Positions 28,486 through 37,050 of a stretch of 49,761 nt of DNA are shown here, one piece after another; position 1 is the stretch's first letter; every line of letters starts with the position of its first letter. This DNA comes from Nitrospirota bacterium (GTDB taxonomy: Bacteria > Nitrospirota > Thermodesulfovibrionia > Thermodesulfovibrionales > Magnetobacteriaceae). The notes under the pieces are model-generated. The model was not told the DNA's origin, searched no databases, and was given only the letters and a program-made list of their open reading frames with translations. Made by a program: the position numbers and the translations under genes. The stretch spans positions 1-49,761 of the forward strand of contig JADFYB010000006.1 of the NCBI GenBank assembly GCA_015233245.1, given 5' to 3'.

Positions 28486-29050
28486 AAAACAGATTACAAG
28501 AGCATTTACAGTACTTTATAAGGGTTTAGCTCGTGAACTTCCCACTGAAGTGCATGTTTCTGGCAGTTTTAACAATATAGAGTCAGTTGTAGAGTTATCA
28601 TGTATAAACGCACGCGCATACAAAGGGATTTGGGATACCGGTGCAACCAACTCTATGATTACAAAAAAAATTGTAGATGATTTAGGCTTAAGTCCTACTG
28701 GAATAAAAAGAGTTAGCAATGTTGAAACGACAGTTAGTGTTCCCTCGTATGATATTTGCGTTTTTCTGCCTAATAAAGTATTTATTTCAGATTTAGAGGT
28801 TGCCTTAGGAAACATGTCTGGTTTTGATATTTTGATAGGTATGGACATAATTTGCCAAGGAGATTTTGCCGTTACTTATAAAGAAGGAAACACCGTTTTA
28901 TCATTTAGAACTCCTCCGCTTAAGGAAATTGATTTTGTTCAAGAAATAAATAGATCAAATGCTGCTGGAATAAAAAGAAATGCTCCGTGCCCATGTGGAA
29001 GTGGTAAAAAGTTCAAAAAGTGTTGCGGCAATAACTTAATTTTTACCTAA
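28478..29050 (+). CDS. retropepsin-like aspartic protease with C-terminal SEC-C motif
   Basis: GIWDTGATNSMITKKIVDDLGL, FDILIGMDII; C-terminal NAPCPCGSGKKFKKCCG; TTG start overlaps upstream stop. Confidence 0.8.
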   Translation: MPEKQITRAFTVLYKGLARELPTEVHVSGSFNNIESVVELSCINARAYKGIWDTGATNSMITKKIVDDLGLSPTGIKRVSNVETTVSVPSYDICVFLPNKVFISDLEVALGNMSGFDILIGMDIICQGDFAVTYKEGNTVLSFRTPPLKEIDFVQEINRSNAAGIKRNAPCPCGSGKKFKKCCGNNLIFT

Positions 29051-29076
29051 AGAGCGTTATTCTAAAAGAAACGCTC
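29051..29076 (+). terminator. Hairpin after the protease gene
   Basis: GAGCGTT...AACGCTC inverted repeat. Confidence 0.4.
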
Positions 29077-29242
29077 CATCGCATTTTAAAAGAATAAAAG
29101 CCAATCTACTTTTAACATCAAAAATCCAGGATGGAAATCTTAAAAAGTGGAAAATAATTAAAAGAAGCATTATCATTGAATAGAGCCTTACTATTGCCCA
29201 AAAACGGACAAGACATTAACAACATTCAGAAAAATTTCTTAA

Positions 29243-30070
29243 TTAAGCGTAGATTGAAATTTTAGAGCTTATCTGCATTCCGGCGGTGTGTTGAGAATAG
29301 GCAGTTACGGCTGTGTTATTAGAAAAATTATTGGTAGCATTTTTAGATGGTTGTGAAGTTTCAGCGATATTTTTAGATTTCTCAGCTCCGGTACTTCCGC
29401 CTGGCAGGCTGATATTACCTTGTGTCTGAGTACTGTCTTTATTAGTTCCATTAGTGTTGGCAGCACTTTTAGGTTGATCTTTTCCGGACGCAGTTTTTCC
29501 AGATGAGCCAGATTTCTCCTGAGTAACCTCCTGCTGGGCAGTGGCCTCTTTTTGCGAGGCCTCTGCTGCCACTTTCATATCCTGTGCTGAGGGGTCAGCA
29601 GGAGCAAGCGCTGAGGCTTGTACCTGCCTCATTTTTTGTACTGTAGCCTCTGGATCCTTTTCATCAGATGTGTCTATAGAAACCTCGCCACCGACAGCAT
29701 ACTTTTTACCGTCCGGTCCGGTTTGATACTCATAGTGCGGTGCACCGGCATAACGGCCACCTACAGACTGGTGCGCTAATTCGTGTGCTCTTACATCTTG
29801 ATCTCTTTGCTTTAATTTCTGGATTTCACGGTCTGCTTGTGCCTGTTGTTCTTTGCTCTGCGCACCCTTGTTGCCCCCTATTGTTACCTTATCTTTAACC
29901 TCACCGTTGCCCTGACTTTGATTATTTGTTGCCTGAGAGGAGCCGTCTGCGCCTGTGGCATTTTTATTGGTGTTACTGGTGGAGGTTCCGCTGCCGGGGT
30001 CTTCTAAGCTCCATCCGCTGGTATATTTCTGGTTTCCGTAACCTGTAAAACTTACACTATCCACACTCAT
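29243..30070 (-). CDS. SprA-related putative metalloprotease family protein
   Basis: DQDVRAHELAHQSVGGRYAGAPHYEYQTGPDGKKYAVGGEVSIDTS...DPEATVQKMRQVQASALAPADPSAQD; ATG 30070 chosen for SD GGGGGG spacing. Confidence 0.82.
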   Translation of the reverse strand: MSVDSVSFTGYGNQKYTSGWSLEDPGSGTSTSNTNKNATGADGSSQATNNQSQGNGEVKDKVTIGGNKGAQSKEQQAQADREIQKLKQRDQDVRAHELAHQSVGGRYAGAPHYEYQTGPDGKKYAVGGEVSIDTSDEKDPEATVQKMRQVQASALAPADPSAQDMKVAAEASQKEATAQQEVTQEKSGSSGKTASGKDQPKSAANTNGTNKDSTQTQGNISLPGGSTGAEKSKNIAETSQPSKNATNNFSNNTAVTAYSQHTAGMQISSKISIYA

Positions 30071-30122
30071 GTTCATCACCCCCCTGTAAAGCTAAGGGTT
30101 ATTTACTATGTCCTGTCTTAAA

Positions 30123-30563
30123 TCAGTAATACGCTGCCCGTTGTGTGGCAACCGGAGATGTCACCAACGTTCTGACTGGTATTGTATCGTCACTTAACAC
30201 TAAGTGAGCACCCCTCATATTTGACGTATTTATAATTATAGGTGATTTTAAGTTAGCATATAGTTTGTTATCGGTAACTGTTAAAATTACAAACACTAAG
30301 ACATCCGCAACACTATAACATCCCAAGTATTCTTCAACAAAGTCTTCTACTTTAAACGAGTACTCAGGGAAAAACTCAAATGGGTTTGACACCATAAAGG
30401 CTAAATCAGGGTCATCAGCAGAGTGAAGCCACTTTATAGGATCCTTATGTGGCAACACGCAATACCTCGTTAAGTCTTTAAAACCTATTAGACCCCTGGG
30501 AAAGTTGATAACCTTGCCGTCCTCAACCTCAACCACTCCAAACCTTGTTGTACTGAGCTTCAT
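30123..30563 (-). CDS. fliW: flagellar assembly factor FliW
   Basis: TRFGVVEVEDGKVINFPRGLIGFKDLTRYCVLPH...PIIINTSNMRGAHLVLSD. Confidence 0.92.
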   Translation of the reverse strand: MKLSTTRFGVVEVEDGKVINFPRGLIGFKDLTRYCVLPHKDPIKWLHSADDPDLAFMVSNPFEFFPEYSFKVEDFVEEYLGCYSVADVLVFVILTVTDNKLYANLKSPIIINTSNMRGAHLVLSDDTIPVRTLVTSPVATQRAAYY

Positions 30564-30749
30564 TATGCCTCCATAAGTTCTGTAGTACAATACTTGCACT
30601 TTAATAATAACATATTATACATAATCAACACAAGTATATTGGATATCATGATTATGTAAGTAAGTTAACATATATAGTGTCAAGTATCTCCTAATCCATA
30701 AATTCCCCTGCTTTATCCCAAAATTTTCCCCTCCCCATCCGCCATATAT

Positions 30750-30778
30750 TTATTCGGTAAAAACCTTTACAAACTTTA
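30750..30778 (-). promoter_or_regulatory. sigma28-like promoter
   Basis: TAAAGTTT-N12-ACCGAATAA reading toward fliW. Confidence 0.4.
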
Positions 30779-30781
30779 GAG

Positions 30782-31870
30782 TTACGTGTGCACGTCAACC
30801 TGCTCTACTGTGCCGACAGTTCCATCATTTTTTGTGTATAAACCCATACTGGACAATCGTCCGATCAAATTCCCTGCTCCGTCCTTATAATTAAACTGCC
30901 CGCCTATGTTGCCAAGGTAAATTGCTGCCACTCCGTTATCTTTTAAACTACTTACAACAGTATCACCATTTGGAGATTTCTTCAACACCGATAACTTATT
31001 AAAAACAGAATCTTTTTCATCTATCCATTTATTATTATCTTCATCATAAGCAGAAAGTTCAGAAAATCCATTACCACTTGTTGGTCCAAATAGCTCTTTT
31101 CCGTTATTAATCACACCATCATTATTTAAATCTAAAGCAAGATAACCACTACCCTGGCCTGTCATTGGCATTTTTACATCCTTACCGTTAGAGTTAAGGT
31201 CAAAGTTAAAAGTTCCTCCGGTTAGATCAGCAGCATTGCCTCCGAAGTTTATCACCAGTGGGTCGCTTAGTTTGACATTTCCGGCAGATAATGACGCAGA
31301 GGTTTCTGATGAGTGTTCATAGTTCATGTTGACGTCAATAGAGAATTTAATATTCTGTCCGTCTTTAGTTTTTATGATTCCCTGAGCTTTAAAGGTGTAG
31401 TCCTGCTTTTCATAGTGTACATCTTTTGATGAGTAACTAAGAGCCCACTGCTGTGGTTGTTGTGAGTCAGGGGCGGGGTTGGCTTGTGCTTGCTGAGTTT
31501 CCGGAGGTGCTGAATCCTGCGGTTGATTACCACTGGCAGCATCACTTATGTTTGATAAATCGATCTTATTACCAGTTATTTTTTCAAGAATGAGTTTGAG
31601 AATCAGGTATCTAAGATCACCTGATAAACTTGGGTCGAGATTATTATCAACCTGCTCATTTTTGTTGACAGAGCTCTTCTTTGCATCCAGTAATGCCAGG
31701 CTGTCTGTAGAAAGACTAACTGTGTCTTTTGCAGGTTGGTTATTAGTTGGACGATTGGCTGTGCCGTTTGATCCGGTGTTTGTCCAAAAAGACATGTTCT
31801 CCGTGTGTTCATATTTTTCCAAAGAAGATGAGTTTGAACTTAGATTGATATTAGATGATGCTATTTCCAT
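30782..31870 (-). CDS. Ca-binding/EF-hand-like protein with ELFG repeat motif
   Basis: ALDLNNDGVINNGKELFGPTSGNGFSELSAYDEDNNKWIDEKDSVFNKLSV; ATG 31870 with GGGGGG SD. Confidence 0.7.
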   Translation of the reverse strand: MEIASSNINLSSNSSSLEKYEHTENMSFWTNTGSNGTANRPTNNQPAKDTVSLSTDSLALLDAKKSSVNKNEQVDNNLDPSLSGDLRYLILKLILEKITGNKIDLSNISDAASGNQPQDSAPPETQQAQANPAPDSQQPQQWALSYSSKDVHYEKQDYTFKAQGIIKTKDGQNIKFSIDVNMNYEHSSETSASLSAGNVKLSDPLVINFGGNAADLTGGTFNFDLNSNGKDVKMPMTGQGSGYLALDLNNDGVINNGKELFGPTSGNGFSELSAYDEDNNKWIDEKDSVFNKLSVLKKSPNGDTVVSSLKDNGVAAIYLGNIGGQFNYKDGAGNLIGRLSSMGLYTKNDGTVGTVEQVDVHT

Positions 31871-31944
31871 GTTATTTCCCCCCATGTTTTTTCAATGCAA
31901 CTTTAATAAAAGAAAATCCCTACAACCCCCGGCAACTAATTTTT

Positions 31945-31972
31945 CTCTCGGCAAAATAACTTAGAAACTTTA
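31945..31972 (-). promoter_or_regulatory. sigma28-like promoter
   Basis: TAAAGTTT-N12-GCCGAGAG upstream of the ELFG protein. Confidence 0.45.
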
Positions 31973-32034
31973 GTGTGTTAACTATCGCTGAGGGCTAAAT
32001 AAGTCTCATCAAAATACCGAAATAACACTTAGTT

Positions 32035-33000
32035 ATGAAAGAAAGTCAACAAGAGAAACGTGTGATTGTTACAGGTGGAGCAGGAGTAATAGGATGTGAA
32101 CTCCTGTCAGTTCTGTTAAACAATAATTTCATAGTTCTCTCTGTTGATAAAAACCCGCTACCTGCTAAAAAAGTTGAGCTCCTGTCGTTGAATAATCCAA
32201 AACTCAGGCATCTGGTAGCTGATCTTTCCACGGATTCCTTAGCGGATTTGATTGACTTTAACCCCTCTGCCATATTTCACCTTGCCGCGGTGTTTGAAAG
32301 ATCAAAGGAATCACCTCAGTTTTGGAACACGAACTGGAATGAAAACACTCTGCTAAGCCACAGGATTGTTGATCTCGTAAGGGAAATCCCCTCACTTAAG
32401 GCGTTTGTGTTTGCATCCTCATATCTTATTTATACGCCAGATCTCTATATGTGTGAACATCAGTCTGCCCCTGTGTCCTTAAATGAGGATAGCCCTTTAA
32501 ATCCAAGAAATATCACAGGCGCCTCCAAATTTTATACCGAAAAAGAACTTGAGTTTATACATGAGTACATATCACCTGACCTGCGTTTTATAAATGCAAG
32601 AATATACCGGGTTTATGGCAGAGGCTCAAGGGATGTTATCTCCAGATGGACCAGAGCTGCGCTAAGAGATGAAGAAATACACGTGTATAACCGTCAAAAC
32701 AGATTTGATTTTATATATGCTCAGGACGTAGCTCTTGGCCTTTATCGCCTGTTTCTTTCCAATGATGGATATGGCATTGTTAATCTTGGCAGCGGCATTA
32801 GCACATCCATTGGGGAGGTTATTAATGCGCTTTCCTTACTAATTCCTGTAAAGCAATCGAAAGACATGGGACAGATTGAACAATATGAGGCAAGCATGGC
32901 TGATATAACAAAGTTGCGCACACTTACAGGCTGGGCGCCGGGGACGTCCCTCTTGAAAGGCCTTGAGCAGATCATGGAGTATGAAAAAGAAATCCTATGA
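32035..33000 (+). CDS. NAD-dependent epimerase/dehydratase (extended SDR)
   Basis: VTGGAGVIGCEL; HLAAVFE; NLGSGISTSIGEVI. Confidence 0.85.
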   Translation: MKESQQEKRVIVTGGAGVIGCELLSVLLNNNFIVLSVDKNPLPAKKVELLSLNNPKLRHLVADLSTDSLADLIDFNPSAIFHLAAVFERSKESPQFWNTNWNENTLLSHRIVDLVREIPSLKAFVFASSYLIYTPDLYMCEHQSAPVSLNEDSPLNPRNITGASKFYTEKELEFIHEYISPDLRFINARIYRVYGRGSRDVISRWTRAALRDEEIHVYNRQNRFDFIYAQDVALGLYRLFLSNDGYGIVNLGSGISTSIGEVINALSLLIPVKQSKDMGQIEQYEASMADITKLRTLTGWAPGTSLLKGLEQIMEYEKEIL

Positions 33001-33151
33001 TGCCAAAGACCGTTGCAAAAATAAAAGGGGAGAAAAAAGCTATAATAGTTGCGAACGAATAAAAGAGGGGGATATATTTTATGAAGAGTAATCAGGAATT
33101 ATCATCAGTTTTAAAATTATCGTGCGAGGCTATATTCGTGATTACGAGGAT

Positions 33152-34087
33152 ATGATGGCAACCGAAAAAAAATCCGGATTCAAAGTGCTTATCTGTATAG
33201 ACGGTTCTGCAGAATCTCTCAAGGGCATACATTATGGAGCAAGGTTAGGCAGCGGCACAGGTGCTGAGATAACTATACTCCACATACGAACCAGCGACAG
33301 CCACGACATTAACTATTCTCCATCTCCTGGCACAAACAGCAATGCCACTAACTGGGGCATGTCAGTGGCAGAACTCAGGTATCTGGAGGAGGCAAGACAG
33401 GCTCTTGTAAGCTATGAGTGGATGAGCGGAATCTGGACTGAAGACGTTGTTAGATATTTCGACGGTGATCATCTAAACAACTTTCAGATATGTTACAAGA
33501 CTCGTTTAGGCCAAAAGATAAACCTAAAGCTCAAAAGTGGCCACAACGTAGCTGCCGAAATACTGGACGAGGCGCACGGAGGTGCTTATGGGCTTATAAT
33601 CATAGGAGCGTCTAAGTTTAAGCGTAGCTTAGGTCGGGTTTTCGTATCATCTGAGGTACAAAAAGTGGTAGTGCATGCGCCGTGCTCAGTCTTAGTTGCC
33701 AGAGACCTACATGAGGTTCATGGACACCTGATCTGTCTCGATGGCAGCGAGCGTAGTTATGAAATGATGATCAAAGACTTCATAACAGCCTCCCTCTGCT
33801 CCTATAAGGTTTCCCTTATATCAGTAGCACCAACACCCGGGGATGAATCAGCCCATAACAACATAATCGCCGAGGGGTTAAAAAGGCTTAAGAAACTCGG
33901 TTATGAAAGTCATGAAAGCATAGTGGTAACAGGTGACCCTGTGGAAAATATAGTTGAGTATGGACGAAAGTATTCCGTCATAGTGGTGGCCGCCAACGAT
34001 GAAGGTGGTTTAAGGCGCTTTTTTATGGGTGGCACTTCTTTTAACATTGTTTTAAATGCGGAAAACTCTGTAATGGTGGTCAGATGA
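33152..34087 (+). CDS. universal stress protein (two Usp-like domains)
   Basis: FKVLICIDGSAESLKGIHYGARL...GLIIIGASKFKRSLGRVFVSSEVQKVVVHAPCSVLV and second domain ending SFNIVLNAENSVMVV. Confidence 0.82.
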   Translation: MMATEKKSGFKVLICIDGSAESLKGIHYGARLGSGTGAEITILHIRTSDSHDINYSPSPGTNSNATNWGMSVAELRYLEEARQALVSYEWMSGIWTEDVVRYFDGDHLNNFQICYKTRLGQKINLKLKSGHNVAAEILDEAHGGAYGLIIIGASKFKRSLGRVFVSSEVQKVVVHAPCSVLVARDLHEVHGHLICLDGSERSYEMMIKDFITASLCSYKVSLISVAPTPGDESAHNNIIAEGLKRLKKLGYESHESIVVTGDPVENIVEYGRKYSVIVVAANDEGGLRRFFMGGTSFNIVLNAENSVMVVR

Positions 34088-35847
34088 GGGTAGATAATAT
34101 CAGGTACTGTAATGTGTGGTTAAGCAAAGCGTTTCCATTTCTTAAATGGATACACGAGGTAAGAGATACGTGGAGGTTGGATCTCTTTGCAGGACTAACA
34201 GGGGCGGTGGTTGTGCTGCCTCAGGGTGTTGCTTTTGCTATGATAGCGGGCATGCCCCCACAATACGGACTTTATACAGCGATGGTGCCGGCAGTTATTG
34301 CAGCACTCTTTGGTTCTTCACGCCACCTTATCTCAGGTCCCACGACGGCCATTTCCCTGGTCATTTTCAGCACAGTGTCGGTTATGGCGGAACCCTCGTC
34401 TGCTCAATACATTAAACTGGTAATGCTTCTGACGCTTATGGCAGGCGTTATGCAATTCGCTCTTGGTGTCGTTAATCTGGGAGGACTCGTAGATTTCGTG
34501 TCACACTCAGTTGTGACAGGGTTTACAACAGGGGCGGCCATACTTATCGGCGTCAGCCAGCTTAAGCATGTCTTTGGTCTAAGATACAAAAACGCCGCCC
34601 ATTTTACCGAAAACATGAAACTCCTTTACGAAAACATCTCCCATTACCACCTCTACTCGCTAATTATAGCAGCCGTTACACTTGCGGTGGTGATAGGCAT
34701 ACGTAATTTCAGGCCGAAGTGGCCTGGCATGCTTATAGGGATGTTAGTGGCAGGCATTTTAAACTATAGTCTGGGTTGGTACGAAAAAGGAGTCCTTGTC
34801 ATTGGTGCCCTTCCCTCGGCTATTCCACCCCTTGCGCTGCCCGATCTTTCCTTTAAAAGCATACACGCACTGTCGCCGTCTGCCATGGCTATAGCGATGT
34901 TGGGCATTATGGAGGCGGTCTCCATAGCGCGTTCCGTAGCACTGAAGTCCGGCCAAAATATAGAAGCTAACCAGGAGTTCATTGGCCAGGGGTTGTCCAA
35001 CATAGTAGGGGCTTTCATGTCTTCTTATGCCTCCTCCGGGTCTTTTACGAGAAGCGGAGTTAATTATGCCGCTGGAGCAAAAACACCATTTGCGGCTATT
35101 TGTGCCGCCGCATGGCTTATGTTTATATTGATTTTCGTTGTGAAATTTGCGGCCTATCTGCCTATCGCGGCAATGGCGGCTGTAATTTTAGTTGTAGCAT
35201 ATAATCTTATAGACTTTCACCACATAGTGAGGACTATACACCTGTCAAAGCAAGACACGTCAATAATGGGCGTAACATTTCTAGCAACACTGTTTTTGGA
35301 GCTGGAATTTGCTATATACGTGGGAGCTCTTCTTTCTATCTGCCTGTATCTGAATAAGACTGCAAGGCCGAGGGTGTTACCTCGTGTCCCGAACCCAACC
35401 GGAAGGCAATTCGTAACCGATCCATATCTGCCGCAGTGCTCGCAGTTCGGTATCATGCGAATAGAGGGCGATCTCTACTTTGCTGCTATGAACCACGTTC
35501 AAAAACAAATCTCTGCGATTCACTCATACACACCGACACAGAACAAGATACTGATTATTTGCAGCAACATCAACTTCATAGATCTCATGGGTGTGGAAAC
35601 AGTGGTTAATGTAGTTAAAGAGTACAGGAGAAAAGGTATAGAATTGTTTTTCTGTAAGCTAACATCAGTGGTAATGGCGATCATAAGAAAAAGTGGCGCT
35701 TTAGATGAAATTGGACAAGATCACATTTTTGACAGTGAAGAGGAGGCTCTCAGAGAGATAGTAACGAATGTGAACAAGAACCTTTGCCATGAATGTCAGC
35801 ATAGAGTGTTCTGGGAGTGCGACGCTAACAAGATTTTAGAGAGCTAA
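34084..35847 (+). CDS. SulP family anion transporter with STAS domain
   Basis: DLFAGLTGAVVVLPQGVAFAMIAGMPPQYGLYTAMVPA...SGSFTRSGVNYAAGAKTP; C-terminal STAS. Confidence 0.93.
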   Translation: MRVDNIRYCNVWLSKAFPFLKWIHEVRDTWRLDLFAGLTGAVVVLPQGVAFAMIAGMPPQYGLYTAMVPAVIAALFGSSRHLISGPTTAISLVIFSTVSVMAEPSSAQYIKLVMLLTLMAGVMQFALGVVNLGGLVDFVSHSVVTGFTTGAAILIGVSQLKHVFGLRYKNAAHFTENMKLLYENISHYHLYSLIIAAVTLAVVIGIRNFRPKWPGMLIGMLVAGILNYSLGWYEKGVLVIGALPSAIPPLALPDLSFKSIHALSPSAMAIAMLGIMEAVSIARSVALKSGQNIEANQEFIGQGLSNIVGAFMSSYASSGSFTRSGVNYAAGAKTPFAAICAAAWLMFILIFVVKFAAYLPIAAMAAVILVVAYNLIDFHHIVRTIHLSKQDTSIMGVTFLATLFLELEFAIYVGALLSICLYLNKTARPRVLPRVPNPTGRQFVTDPYLPQCSQFGIMRIEGDLYFAAMNHVQKQISAIHSYTPTQNKILIICSNINFIDLMGVETVVNVVKEYRRKGIELFFCKLTSVVMAIIRKSGALDEIGQDHIFDSEEEALREIVTNVNKNLCHECQHRVFWECDANKILES

Positions 35848-35918
35848 TTAATGACAAAGACTGCGTTGAGGTTTTTTTGACAGTGCTAATGAAGTCAGGC
35901 AATTGAATGCGGCCTGGT

Positions 35919-36905
35919 ATGAATGTTCTGATAACAAGCGCTTCAAAAAAAGTATGGCTGGTTAAAGCTTTTCAGAGGGCGCTTGCTCACGAGGGTGGAG
36001 GAGTGGTTTATGCAATTGATATTAGTCCCAATGCGCCTGCACTTTATTTTGCTGATAAACATTCACTTTGTCTAAAGGACTCAGACCCTGCTTTTATTAG
36101 TTCACTTTTATCACTGTGCAAATCAAATCAAATCAGTCTTATCATACCAACAAGAGACGAGGAGCTTCCCATTTTTTCTAAGGTCAGGGACAATTTCCAA
36201 ACGGCGGGAATTTATATAATGACAGCCTCATCGTCAACTATTAACATCTGTCAGGATAAGAAAATGTTTATCGCCTTTTGTAACCAACACGGGTTTAACA
36301 CTCCCACAACCTATAATGCTGCTATAACTAATAACACTCCTGACAAGATTGATTTTCCACTTTTCATTAAGCCGACACGGGGAAAGGGTGGGGCAAACAC
36401 CGCTAAAATCAACTCGTTGAATGAGCTCAAAATGTTTATTTCAATATCAGGAGATGACCATATAATTCAAAAGTATATTGACGCCCCAGAGTACACGGTT
36501 GACTTGTTTTCCGATTTATCAGGAAATGTTATTTCAGTAGTGCCAAGGGTGCGGATTATGGTTTTTGGCGGTGAGTCGTATGTCTCTAAAACTCAGTCAG
36601 ATCAAAAGATAATCACTGAGTCCACAAGACTTGCCCAAAAGCTCAACCTTATTGGGCATAACACGATACAGTGTTTTTTAGAAAATGGCCGGGTGCTTTT
36701 TATAGAGGTTAATCCAAGATATGGAGGAGGTGCAGCTCTTGGGATTGAGGCCGGTGCCGACACACCAAGGTATATGATAAAACTTCTCAAAGGCGACACA
36801 CTCAGTCCTGACAAGAACAATTTTACCGATAATTTCTACATGCTCAGATACACCAGTGAGTTATACATGAAGGAAACGGAATTATACACTGATAAGGCAA
36901 AATAA
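35919..36905 (+). CDS. ATP-grasp domain protein (CarB/PylC-like)
   Basis: MNVLITSASKKVWLVKAFQRAL; FPLFIKPTRGKGGANTAKI; VLFIEVNPRYGGGAALGIEAG. Confidence 0.8.
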   Translation: MNVLITSASKKVWLVKAFQRALAHEGGGVVYAIDISPNAPALYFADKHSLCLKDSDPAFISSLLSLCKSNQISLIIPTRDEELPIFSKVRDNFQTAGIYIMTASSSTINICQDKKMFIAFCNQHGFNTPTTYNAAITNNTPDKIDFPLFIKPTRGKGGANTAKINSLNELKMFISISGDDHIIQKYIDAPEYTVDLFSDLSGNVISVVPRVRIMVFGGESYVSKTQSDQKIITESTRLAQKLNLIGHNTIQCFLENGRVLFIEVNPRYGGGAALGIEAGADTPRYMIKLLKGDTLSPDKNNFTDNFYMLRYTSELYMKETELYTDKAK

Positions 36906-37050
36906 TTTGTTACTTTAGTTATAAGTCTATCGCGGGTATTGTTTTACTACGGCTGGCAATGACACACTTTTGTTGTTTGCTTATGGTTTGATGCTGGTGC
37001 GTTTTAGATACAAGGCTGGGTTTGTTTTAGCAGCTTATACCGGAGTAATA

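Noticed and set aside
27930-29050. Integrative element inserted at tRNA-Arg
   Set aside because: No integrase and no duplicated tRNA 3' end seen downstream
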